NCBI RefSeq assembly: GCF_000373805.1
Contig: NZ_KB892471.1
Span: 1-64,000 of the forward strand
Direction: 5' to 3'
Origin: Corynebacterium pilosum DSM 20521 = CIP 103422
GTDB lineage: Bacteria > Actinomycetota > Actinomycetes > Mycobacteriales > Mycobacteriaceae
DNA length: 64,000 nucleotides
Each line of letters begins with the position of its first letter. The stretch's first letter is position 1. Of this stretch, positions 1 to 7,632 are shown one piece after another. The notes below the pieces were generated by a model that saw only the letters and a program-made list of their open reading frames with translations, did not search any database and was not told where the DNA came from. Position numbers and translations under genes: made by a program.

Positions 1-5
1 CTAGA

Positions 6-29
6 TGTACTGACCGGAGACGTTGATCG
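6..29 (+). repeat. Left terminal inverted repeat of the IS481-type element
   Basis: It begins TGTACTGACCGG and continues to ACGTTGATC. It matches the reverse complement of 2774-2797 at 21 of 24 positions, with mismatches at repeat positions 13, 14 and 24. Confidence 0.85.
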
Positions 30-50
30 AAGCGAGAGATTGACCTTGCC

Positions 51-983
51 GTGACGTCAACGTGTACAGTCGTGGGCATGACAGTCTCGATGATCGACAG
101 CCTCGCTGGCATGCGGCGCTTGGCTCAAGCACAGCCGGGCGAATGGGATGAGGCGGCCCGTGCCCTGTGGGCGCCGATGGCCGGCATGTACTTATTCATC
201 CCGGGCGGCCCGGACCTGGCCCAGGTACATGCCCAGAACTTCGGTTTCGGACCTGAAGCCCCACGCGACCTGGTCCTCGAAGGCCTGGAGGCCTTGGAAG
301 CAGCCGATGCGTGGGGTCGGGTCGAGCGCGCCGTGCAGGACGGCTTGGAGCGGTTGGCAGCAGCCAACCCGAGTATGTCCATGCCTGACCTTCGCGTGCT
401 ACTCGTCCTGGGCGACCCCGACAACAAGCACTTCATGGACGAGATCCGTGGACTGTCGGCCTTCGGCGGGATCAGCGGCTTCATCGCAATCACCGTCTGG
501 CCCACCTCGCAGGTACTGGACCGTTTGGAGGCCATCGCACTGCATGAGCTCCACCACAACGTGCGCTACTCGCCCGGCGGCGTGGTGTGGGACCCCAGGA
601 CCGTCACCGTCGGTGAGCACGTCGTGGCTGAGGGCCTGGCGGACCTGTTCGCTGCCGAGACCTACGGTGCGCGGGGATTCACCCACTTCGTCAGCGATCA
701 GACCCGAACCAGTGACCCGGTGCTGGCGCGGGTCGTCGAGGGGCTGGGGGTGACCGGGATGCGGGACTTCAGTGCCTGGGTTCTGGGCGATGCCAGCGCG
801 CGCCTGTTCGGCGGGACCCCGGTGGGCCTGCCCACCGGGGCGGGTTATGCAGCGGGTGCCCGAATCGCCAACGCCTACCTGTCCGCGACCGGTCGCAGTG
901 CAGCCGACTGCGTGACGGTCCCCGCAGCCGACATCCTGGCCGTGGCCCTGCCACAGTTGGGTCTGGCAACGACTGGACAGTGA
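51..983 (+). CDS. DUF2268-type putative zinc-dependent protease (IS cargo)
   Basis: This 310-residue protein carries HELHH at residues 165-169 and a downstream VAEGLAD (Glu194), the HExxH...E arrangement expected of a gluzincin-like metallopeptidase. Both the spacing and the context resemble DUF2268 proteins. I see no signal peptide or membrane segment, so it is probably cytoplasmic. The start used is GTG at 51; an ATG at 78 is an alternative and neither has a clear ribosome site. A MerR-type gene follows after 13 bases, so the two are probably co-transcribed and the regulator may control both. Its substrate is unknown. It lies between the ends of the IS481-type element and is therefore likely mobile. 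Confidence 0.6.
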   Translation: MTSTCTVVGMTVSMIDSLAGMRRLAQAQPGEWDEAARALWAPMAGMYLFIPGGPDLAQVHAQNFGFGPEAPRDLVLEGLEALEAADAWGRVERAVQDGLERLAAANPSMSMPDLRVLLVLGDPDNKHFMDEIRGLSAFGGISGFIAITVWPTSQVLDRLEAIALHELHHNVRYSPGGVVWDPRTVTVGEHVVAEGLADLFAAETYGARGFTHFVSDQTRTSDPVLARVVEGLGVTGMRDFSAWVLGDASARLFGGTPVGLPTGAGYAAGARIANAYLSATGRSAADCVTVPAADILAVALPQLGLATTGQ

Positions 984-996
984 AGGAGGGTGGGTC

Positions 997-1764
997 GTGG
1001 TGGAGTGGACCGTCCAGCAACTGGCGCAACGTGCCGGGATCAGTGGCCGAGCCCTGCGGCACTACCACCAGATCGGCCTGCTGACCCCTGACCGGATCGG
1101 CGCCAACGGCTATCGCTACTACGGCCCAACCTCCGTGGCCCGCCTCCAACGCATCCTGCTGCTGCGCGACGCCGGGGTGTCGCTCGACGAGATCGCCACA
1201 GTCCTCGACTCCGAACACGATCAGGCCGACGAGGTAGCTGCCCTGGAGAAGCACCTCGTCAGACTCCGTCGTGACCGTGAAGCTCTGGTCCGGCGCATAG
1301 CCTCTGTCGAGAACACCATCGCCATGCGCCGCCAGGGGCGTCTGCCCCGCATGGACATGATGCTCGAGGGCTTCAACGACCGCTACAAGACCGAGGTGGT
1401 CTCCCGCTGGGGGCAAGAAGCTTTCGACGCCTCCAACCAGTGGTGGCACGCCAAGACGTTGGCACAACAGCAGCAGTTCCAGGCCGATGCCGAGCAGCTA
1501 CTTGCCCGCTGGGGCGAGCTGCACGCCGCCGGCCATGGGCCATCGAGCCCCGAGGCACAGGCCCATGCAGCTGCGCATGTCGCCTGGTTCGCCCAGATCC
1601 CCGGCACCCCCACCCATGCCAACGACCCGGCCAACGCGACCGCCATGGTGCTCGGCATGGCCAACCTCTACGTCACCAATCCCGACTTCCATCCCGCCTT
1701 CGGAAGCTCCGAAGCCGCCGACTTCGCGGCCCAAGCACTACGGATCCACGTCAGCCCAACCTGA
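997..1764 (+). CDS. MerR-family transcriptional regulator with TipAS-like effector domain
   Basis: The N-terminus (about residues 3-72) is a MerR winged helix-turn-helix with the characteristic LRHYHQIGLL and GYRYY motifs. A long dimerisation helix follows (about 75-112), then a roughly 130-residue C-terminal part resembling the TipAS ligand-binding domain of MerR proteins that sense antibiotics or peptides. The start is GTG at 997, preceded by AAGGAGGG at the end of the protease gene. It is likely a ligand-responsive activator of its own short operon. The ligand cannot be read from the sequence. As IS cargo, the regulator and protease may form a portable resistance or stress module, which is inference. 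Confidence 0.75.
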   Translation: MVEWTVQQLAQRAGISGRALRHYHQIGLLTPDRIGANGYRYYGPTSVARLQRILLLRDAGVSLDEIATVLDSEHDQADEVAALEKHLVRLRRDREALVRRIASVENTIAMRRQGRLPRMDMMLEGFNDRYKTEVVSRWGQEAFDASNQWWHAKTLAQQQQFQADAEQLLARWGELHAAGHGPSSPEAQAHAAAHVAWFAQIPGTPTHANDPANATAMVLGMANLYVTNPDFHPAFGSSEAADFAAQALRIHVSPT

Positions 1765-1815
1765 CACTCATCCAGGTCCCACTGCGCGCCGCCCGGCGTA
1801 GCACGAAAGGTCCTC

Positions 1816-2802
1816 ATGTCACATCCGAACGCTGCCCTCACGCCGCGCCACCGCTTGATCGTCGCCCAGCTCGTGGTCGACCAAGGCTGGCCGATTAGCG
1901 AGGTCGCCGCCAGGTTTCAGGTCTCCTGGCCCACCGTGAAGCGCTGGGCCGACCGCTACCGCACAGGCCAGTCCATGCAGGACCGGACCTCGCGGCCGCA
2001 CCGGTCACCGAACAAGACCAACCACGCCACCGCGAAGCGCTGCGTCCAGCTCCGCCTCCGACTGCGCGAAGGCCCAGTCCAACTCGCCTGCCGGCTGGGG
2101 ATCGCACCGTCCACGGTCCACCGGATCCTGGTCGACGCGCACCTGAACCGGCTGTCGCACGTCGATCGCGCCACCGGGGAGCCAGTGCGCCGCTACGAGC
2201 ACGACCACCCCGGGGCAATGCTGCACGTCGACGTGAAGAAGCTCGGCAACATCCCCGACGGCGGCGGCTGGCGCTACGTCGGCCGACAACAAGGCGACCG
2301 CAACCGAGCCGCCACACCCGACAAGCCCCGCAACAAGTGGCGGGATCCGCTCATGGGCAAGGCCTACGTCCACACCGTCATCGACGACCACTCCCGCGTC
2401 GCCTATGCCGAGATCCACGACGACGAGACCTCCCTCACCGCCGCCGCCGTGCTCGTTCGGGCTGTCGAGTGGTTCAACGCCCGCGGTGTCACGGTCGAGC
2501 AGATCCTGTCCGACAACGGCGGCGCCTACCGTTCACACCTGTGGCGAGACACCTGCGCCGAGCTGGGCATCCGGCACAAGCGCACGAGGCCGTATCGGCC
2601 GCAGACCAACGGGAAGGTCGAGCGTTTCCACCGCACCCTGGCCGATGGCTGGGCCTACGCTCGCTGCTACACCTCCGAGGCTGAGCGGCGCGGTGAGCTC
2701 GAGGGCTGGCTGCACTACTACAACCACCATCGGCCCCACACGGCCTGTGGGAACCAACCGCCGTTCTCACGATTGATCAACGTTCCCGGTCAGTACAGCT
2801 AG
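1816..2802 (+). CDS. IS481-family transposase
   Basis: The protein has 328 residues. The N-terminal 110 hold two helix-turn-helix regions that bind the inverted repeats. The integrase core follows with Asp139 (in HVDVKKLG), Asp233 (in ILSDNGG) and Glu269 (in NGKVERFH), a DD35E spacing that identifies an active-looking RNase H-fold transposase. The reading frame is intact. The final codons cross the right inverted repeat, and the TAG stop at 2800-2802 lies outside the element, inside the CTAG of the target duplication, so the insertion site supplies the stop. It follows the MerR gene after 51 bases. Confidence 0.92.
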   Translation: MSHPNAALTPRHRLIVAQLVVDQGWPISEVAARFQVSWPTVKRWADRYRTGQSMQDRTSRPHRSPNKTNHATAKRCVQLRLRLREGPVQLACRLGIAPSTVHRILVDAHLNRLSHVDRATGEPVRRYEHDHPGAMLHVDVKKLGNIPDGGGWRYVGRQQGDRNRAATPDKPRNKWRDPLMGKAYVHTVIDDHSRVAYAEIHDDETSLTAAAVLVRAVEWFNARGVTVEQILSDNGGAYRSHLWRDTCAELGIRHKRTRPYRPQTNGKVERFHRTLADGWAYARCYTSEAERRGELEGWLHYYNHHRPHTACGNQPPFSRLINVPGQYS

Positions 2803-3732
2803 AGCTGCCGCGATCGCAGGGGGATTAGCGAAGGCATTTACGCGCGAAGCAAAATCTCGCATGATCTCATTCATTGCACCCTGCGTCTTGTCCAAATATT
2901 CCCAGATGGCGGGCGGTGGAAAAAGATCGCCTCTTAGCGACTCCAAAATCTTTGACTGTTGCGCGGACACAGCAAAAGGGATGGAACCTGGGATTTGTTC
3001 TTCAATAGAGCGAAACACCTCGGGGCTCAAATAAGGAAGTACTCCGAGGGATGTTGCCACAGCGTCTTCTGTCTGCCGCTGATCCATGTTAAGGGCTAGG
3101 GATTTCCCTAGAAGGTGCCTTCCATTATCGAAACCATAAGACGCAGCATGCGCGTTTAGCGCTTCCTCCAGCTCGGACTGTTCAACATCTCCTTTTTTCA
3201 ATGCGTCGGAGATGATCGTGGCAAGGTAATCAAACTCAATACCTTTATCAGCTAAATCTGCAACAGTGCGCACGACAGAGGTCACAGGAAGGCCCTCACG
3301 CAGGGTTACTTCAGCCCTGGTGATGTCACGGCGGAGATGAATCCGGATGTCTTTCTGCGTTGTTTGTTTCGGTTTTTGACTGATGAAGAAATGCTTCGCC
3401 GGAATCAGGTCTCCAATACCATGCACCAAGGCTGCGGACTCGTGCGATACAACTGCCGGGAGGGTCTCTTGGCTCCACCTTTCATCAGGATAGAGGGCTG
3501 GATCCAGCGATACCCACGCCGAGCACAGAGACAGCAACGGTCCGTAACCAACAGAAGGCATGAAGTACACGCCTTGCCTATCGCGTTCGATAACCCCCTC
3601 AGAGGCGAGGCGCCCCAAGCGCACGCGCGAAACACTTTCACGCTCTGCCTGGGCGGTGGAAATGATGCCCCACTGTGCGGAGGCCGCTAACACTAGAACT
3701 TCGATTACTTCAGCTTTGTCGATTTGTATCAC
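2767..3732 (-). CDS. AbiEi-like antitoxin/regulator, 3' end replaced by IS481
   Basis: The N-terminal ~70 residues look like the winged-helix domain of AbiEi-type antitoxins, and the middle part (about 90-190) contains the VVSHESAALVHGIGDLIP and PVTSVVRTVADLAD stretches typical of that family. AbiEi proteins repress their own operon and neutralise the nucleotidyltransferase toxin AbiEii. The reading frame runs into the IS right end: the last ~10 residues, after AIAAALA, are IS-encoded, so the native C-terminus and any abiEii downstream lie left of the IS, outside the window. The start is GTG at 3732, inside the operator repeats. GC is lower than in the neighbouring IS. Confident as AbiEi-like; whether it still functions is unknown. 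Confidence 0.7.
   Translation of the reverse strand: MIQIDKAEVIEVLVLAASAQWGIISTAQAERESVSRVRLGRLASEGVIERDRQGVYFMPSVGYGPLLSLCSAWVSLDPALYPDERWSQETLPAVVSHESAALVHGIGDLIPAKHFFISQKPKQTTQKDIRIHLRRDITRAEVTLREGLPVTSVVRTVADLADKGIEFDYLATIISDALKKGDVEQSELEEALNAHAASYGFDNGRHLLGKSLALNMDQRQTEDAVATSLGVLPYLSPEVFRSIEEQIPGSIPFAVSAQQSKILESLRGDLFPPPAIWEYLDKTQGAMNEIMRDFASRVNAFANPPAIAAALAVLTGNVDQS
2774..2797 (-). repeat. Right terminal inverted repeat of the IS481-type element
   Basis: Read on the minus strand it starts TGTACTGACCGGGAACG, the inverted partner of bases 6-29. It overlaps the last codons of the transposase. Confidence 0.85.
2798..2803. repeat. Target-site duplication GCTAGA, right copy
   Basis: GCTAGA directly follows the right repeat. 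Bases 1-5 (CTAGA) directly precede the left repeat, so five of six bases of the left copy are visible. CTAG-centred targets are typical of IS481 members. Confidence 0.7.
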
Positions 3733-3804
3733 CTCTTTTCTAGGTTTGTATCATCCAAGCTGTTACAAATCTAGAATCTATCACATTTTTCGGTTACAAA
3801 TCTA
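3723..3804. promoter_or_regulatory. Repeat cluster, likely AbiEi autoregulatory operator
   Basis: Two direct copies of TTTGTATCA (3723-3731, 3745-3753) face two direct copies of GTTACAAATCTA (3762-3773, 3793-3804), which carry the inverted form TTTGTAAC. Streptococcal AbiEi is known to bind paired inverted repeats upstream of its gene. The position over the start codon and upstream region of this AbiEi-like gene fits the same logic. Confidence 0.55.
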
Positions 3805-3843
3805 ACACTCAGTGCGCATAGGGCTGAATCCAGACGGCAGGAA

Positions 3844-4755
3844 TTACTCAAAGAAGTCCTCGTCGATCTCCACAACTTCCACGGTCTGCTTGGTCTGTAC
3901 ACCCACCCCGTAGCGGATCATCAACCGAGCGAGCCGTTCACCGTCGATAAGCACAACCCGCGATTGCAGGTTATCGGCATATTCCTGGGCACCCTGACTG
4001 AACTTAGCTGTGGTGAGGAAAACTCCCTGGTTCGCTTGCACGCCTTGGAGCGCTCCGACGAAACCTTGAATGTCTGGTCGCCCAATCGCCGTATCCGGTG
4101 CATAGCGCTTGGCCTGAACATAGATCCGGGACAATCCCAGAGCGTCTTGGTCAATCACGCCATCAATCCCACCATCATTCGACAGCTGTGTGCGCGTTGC
4201 TTTGCCGCGCGTTCCGCCATATCCCATGGCCATGAGCAAAGCCAACACGGCTTGTTCGAAAAACGCGGGCTCGTTTTGATGGAGTCGCACAAGTAGTTCA
4301 CCGGCTACCGATGCGTGGTTACGCTCCACACCGACTTGGATTTGTTCGAACGGGTCAAGCTCTTCTGGCTTTTCGACGATATCCTGATCCCCTGCGGCCA
4401 GCTTCAGGGCTAAGTACGTTGACGACCCATCGGGCTGTCCAACCGCCTCACGCAAGTTCATCTCGGTCATCCCGCCGGGATACTTTTCGACGAGCTCACG
4501 ACCAAAATCGGTGATCTCCCAATGCCCACGACGTGGCGAGGATATTGCGTTAGCTTTGGAGAGGTAAGTGACCGCCCAGTTTCCACGGTTGGCGTACATT
4601 TCTTGACCTGATGGAATCAACACCTGCCGTTGATCTTCTGAGAGGCCGAGGTCGTCGGCGACCCAGTTAATGATGTCGCGACGGCGCCATTCTTTCCCAT
4701 CGCTCAATGCCCGCAAGCTCGGGATCATGAACTCATGCCATTTGGGTACCGGCAT
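3844..4755 (-). CDS. Mrr-type restriction endonuclease
   Basis: The 303-residue protein has an N-terminal Mrr winged-helix domain (about 1-90, with WEITDFGRELV) and a C-terminal Mrr_cat PD-(D/E)XK domain. In the latter, GGIDGVID and the following IYVQAKRY (about 203-220) supply the Asp and Gln-x-Lys catalytic residues, and VFLTTAKFS follows as usual. Mrr enzymes cut DNA carrying foreign methylation (type IV restriction). The gene starts within the last base of hsdS, so it is translationally coupled to a type I methyltransferase and specificity subunit while no hsdR is present. It may act alone or serve as the nuclease of this cluster. Confidence 0.85.
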   Translation of the reverse strand: MPVPKWHEFMIPSLRALSDGKEWRRRDIINWVADDLGLSEDQRQVLIPSGQEMYANRGNWAVTYLSKANAISSPRRGHWEITDFGRELVEKYPGGMTEMNLREAVGQPDGSSTYLALKLAAGDQDIVEKPEELDPFEQIQVGVERNHASVAGELLVRLHQNEPAFFEQAVLALLMAMGYGGTRGKATRTQLSNDGGIDGVIDQDALGLSRIYVQAKRYAPDTAIGRPDIQGFVGALQGVQANQGVFLTTAKFSQGAQEYADNLQSRVVLIDGERLARLMIRYGVGVQTKQTVEVVEIDEDFFE

Positions 4756-5930
4756 TAGAGCTCCCCTTGAAACGCGCGAATCGAGAGGGATTTGTGGAGT
4801 TCGTTTAGCTTGAAGAGGCGTTCTTTTGCCACTTCAATCTGCCCCGTGACTAACTTCCGAACCTCGAGATATTTATCGGCGACTCCTTTCTCCGGTACAG
4901 GGATTTTCAGCTCCTTACAGTAGATCTGAGCGTTGATATTTGGTTGGGCAACGGTTCGTTTCCTAGCCTCAACCCACGCCCAATATGCCGGAGTATGCAT
5001 GAAGTCATAAACAATCTCCGGCTGTACAATCGCTGGATCGATCCTAAAACGAATTAAGTATCCGGCGTACCAAAATGGATTTGAACTCTCTGTCCGATGA
5101 AGATAACTTTTTCCAACGGTCGCGCCTGTACGAGCTACCAACAGGTCTCCATCGTTGACGATTTTCGCCTGCGGATACGTCTTTTCAGAAAAGTCGGGAC
5201 TCCGGACTGAGTCCGACCGCAGCAAACCTTGCTCAGTGATATCAGTAATTCGGATATAGCGTCCTATTGTTTGGTCGAATTCTGTTGACGGTGCTCCAAT
5301 TCCGTATTCGGGCTTGGCGCGCAGCATCTCGCCTAAGGGTTGACTTTTGACAACATTGGAGAAAACCCCCGCAAAATATGATGCCAAGAGCCCATTCAGA
5401 TTAAGGAGCTGGTGTTCCGCCTTGCGACAAAGATCCTGAGATACATCTAGGATATCCGCGATCCTGCGCTGTTCGTCGAGGGGAGGGAGGGGGATAGGAA
5501 TTAGTGCTACCGAACTAGGCCGAGCGCGACTAAGCGAACCTCCAACCCCAGCAACGGTGGTCATTAGCTTTGCGTGGAAAATATCTGAAATTAGAAAGTG
5601 CTGCAAAAACCGGGCATCGAAACGTTCATCGTTGAAGACAATCCACTCTGAACTTCCTACCACCTGACCCTCATGGCTCCCAACAACCCATGAACGCCGA
5701 ATATGGGGAACAATCTTCGACAACAATACGTCGCCGTTCTCCAAAATGGTTTTTGAAGAACCAATTTCACTTCCGACGAGTCTTTCCGGTTCATTCTCAT
5801 CGAATGCTGGAACGCTGTACAAGACGAAAGGTTGATCGGGATACTTTCTTGGGTCGACAGATTTCGTCTTCCGATAAAGCTCCCCCAGCTTCACCATTGG
5901 CCACTTGGCCGAACTTTTAGTGCCAGCCAT
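4755..5930 (-). CDS. Type I restriction-modification specificity subunit HsdS
   Basis: The 391-residue protein has two target-recognition halves. The first (about 1-150) ends in the conserved IPLPPLDEQRRIADILD linker, followed by a helical spacer, and the second (about 195-390) starts at KSQPLGEML and ends in another long helix. This is the usual layout for reading a bipartite DNA site. Start ATG overlaps the hsdM stop (TAATG) and its stop overlaps the start of mrr, so hsdM-hsdS-mrr form one operon. The recognition site cannot be predicted from the sequence. Confidence 0.9.
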   Translation of the reverse strand: MAGTKSSAKWPMVKLGELYRKTKSVDPRKYPDQPFVLYSVPAFDENEPERLVGSEIGSSKTILENGDVLLSKIVPHIRRSWVVGSHEGQVVGSSEWIVFNDERFDARFLQHFLISDIFHAKLMTTVAGVGGSLSRARPSSVALIPIPLPPLDEQRRIADILDVSQDLCRKAEHQLLNLNGLLASYFAGVFSNVVKSQPLGEMLRAKPEYGIGAPSTEFDQTIGRYIRITDITEQGLLRSDSVRSPDFSEKTYPQAKIVNDGDLLVARTGATVGKSYLHRTESSNPFWYAGYLIRFRIDPAIVQPEIVYDFMHTPAYWAWVEARKRTVAQPNINAQIYCKELKIPVPEKGVADKYLEVRKLVTGQIEVAKERLFKLNELHKSLSIRAFQGEL

Positions 5931-7591
5931 TAGCTCTGCCCACCCTTCAGCATCGCTTCCAGGTCTGCGAGACCGGATGAGATTTTGGTATCGAGTTCTT
6001 TGATCTCGGCAAGAATCTCCAGCGGATTGCGGGTCTCTTCCGCATCGAGGACGATTTCTTTGTAACGGTTCATCGAGAGGTCATAATCTGCCTCGCGGAT
6101 CTCGTCGACAGGCACGATGAAAGACTGCTCGGTGCGCTCACGTTCCTTCTCGGCGCCGTCACGATCACGGAAGCGAGCCAAGGTATCGGGCAAATTGTTG
6201 TGGGCGAGTTGCTCGTCGGAAAGCGGCACAAGGGGCGGGTTGTCGTTGATGTTGTCAGAATCACGCGGGCGCTCAGTGGGGAGGGGACCCAAGAGGTGCT
6301 CGTCGAGAAGCGGCGTGCGCTTGTCGTCGAGGGAGCGGCCGTCGGCACGCACCTCATAAAACCACACGCCATCGGTAGCGCCCTCATGATCAGCGCGCGT
6401 GAAACACAGGATCGCGGTAGACACACCCGAGTAGGGCTTGAACGTGCCGGAGGGCAGCTTGATCACGGCATCGAGCTGCTGGCGCTCTACCAATTCCTTG
6501 CGCAGGGCCTTGTGGGCCTTCGTCGAACCGAAAAGGACGCCCTCGGGGACGATCACTGCAGCGCGACCACCCGGCTTAAGCAGCGAGAGGAAGCGGGCGA
6601 CGAACAGCAGCTCCGTCTTCTTGGTGCTGAACAAGCTGCTGAGGTCTGGATCCAGCTTCTTCTGATCAATCGAGCCGGAAAACGGGGGGTTCGCCAAGAT
6701 CATGTCATAGATTTCCTTCTCCGCATCCGGGATCTGCTGTAGGGAATCGCGGTAGGAAATGTTCGGGTTCTGGAAGCCGTGCATGTACAGGTTCATGGCG
6801 GCAATGCGGACCATGGTGGCATCAAAGTCATAGCCGGTCAGACCATTGGCAAAGAAGTCCTCACGGATACGCTTATCAGCAAGGTCATCTTTGTGGTTCT
6901 GCCTGATCCAGTCAGAAGCACCCACTAGGAAACCGGCGGTGCCTGCGGCCGGGTCAATGATCTTGTCGCTTGGCGTGGGCTGCATCAACGCGACCATGAG
7001 ATCGACGATGTGGCTGGGTGTACGGAACTGCCCGTTGGTACCCGAAGTAGCCAGCTTGGACAGCATGTACTCATAGAGGTCACCGGCTATATCGCGGTTA
7101 GAGAAGTTCAGATCATTGATCTGCTGCATCACGCTGGCAAGAGTGCCCTCATTGTCAATACCGAACGATGCCCTTTCCATGTGGCGGGCGAAACCCTCCG
7201 AGCCCAAACCAGCACGGATGAAAGGGAAGACCTCATCATTAATGGTCTGTTTGAGCTCCTCGTCCTTGAGCTGCATGAGGTTGCGCCAACGCAGGTGCTG
7301 CTGATTCTCGCTGAAAATGTCGTCGGGCGCGTTCGGATCGCCGAGCTGCTTGCGCAGCGTGATGTCATTTTGCTGATCATCGAGCTGCTTAATGAACAGT
7401 AGATAGGTGAACTGCTCAATCACCGTGGTGGGGTTGGAAATACCGCCTGACCAAAAAGTGTCCCAGATTCGGTCCACCTTGGACTTTAACGCGCCTGTAA
7501 TCATGGTGTTTAGCGTAATGGAACGGCCCGAAATAGTGGGCGAAGGGGGCATGCTCGGCGCAGGCATAACAGCCAGCTCTGGGCTAGGCAC
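5930..7591 (-). CDS. Type I DNA methyltransferase subunit HsdM
   Basis: This is an N6-adenine methyltransferase: motif I DPAAGTAGFLVGA (about residues 217-229) binds AdoMet and ILANPPFSG carries the catalytic NPPF motif IV. The N-terminal helical domain and the C-terminal tail that contacts HsdS are present, and 553 residues is a normal length. An internal ATG at 7504 (MITGALKSKVDRIW) is a plausible alternative start because HsdM proteins often begin there. With HsdS it should methylate a bipartite site. No hsdR lies in the window, so the pair is either a solitary methylase or works with the adjacent Mrr nuclease. Confidence 0.92.
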   Translation of the reverse strand: MPSPELAVMPAPSMPPSPTISGRSITLNTMITGALKSKVDRIWDTFWSGGISNPTTVIEQFTYLLFIKQLDDQQNDITLRKQLGDPNAPDDIFSENQQHLRWRNLMQLKDEELKQTINDEVFPFIRAGLGSEGFARHMERASFGIDNEGTLASVMQQINDLNFSNRDIAGDLYEYMLSKLATSGTNGQFRTPSHIVDLMVALMQPTPSDKIIDPAAGTAGFLVGASDWIRQNHKDDLADKRIREDFFANGLTGYDFDATMVRIAAMNLYMHGFQNPNISYRDSLQQIPDAEKEIYDMILANPPFSGSIDQKKLDPDLSSLFSTKKTELLFVARFLSLLKPGGRAAVIVPEGVLFGSTKAHKALRKELVERQQLDAVIKLPSGTFKPYSGVSTAILCFTRADHEGATDGVWFYEVRADGRSLDDKRTPLLDEHLLGPLPTERPRDSDNINDNPPLVPLSDEQLAHNNLPDTLARFRDRDGAEKERERTEQSFIVPVDEIREADYDLSMNRYKEIVLDAEETRNPLEILAEIKELDTKISSGLADLEAMLKGGQS

Positions 7592-7632
7592 TGAAGTGTC
7601 CTAGGTTTTGTTCCGTTTTAGTAGATGGGAAA

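Larger units (their letters stand above)
6..2797 (+). mobile_element. IS481-family element with two passenger genes
   Basis: The element is bounded by imperfect 24-bp terminal inverted repeats (6-29 and 2774-2797, 21 of 24 matching) and carries an IS481-type DDE transposase at its right end. Between the left repeat and the transposase lie a DUF2268 putative metalloprotease and a MerR-type regulator, all on the same strand with short gaps. I found no second copy of the left repeat just upstream of the transposase, so the cargo seems to lie inside the element. The right flank reads GCTAGA and the window starts with CTAGA directly before the left repeat, consistent with a 6-bp target duplication around CTAG, the known preference of many IS481 members. 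The first base of the left copy would be just outside the window. Confidence 0.8.

Noticed and set aside
6..2797. Composite transposon made from two IS copies
   Set aside because: Only one transposase gene is present and no inner pair of inverted repeats was found.
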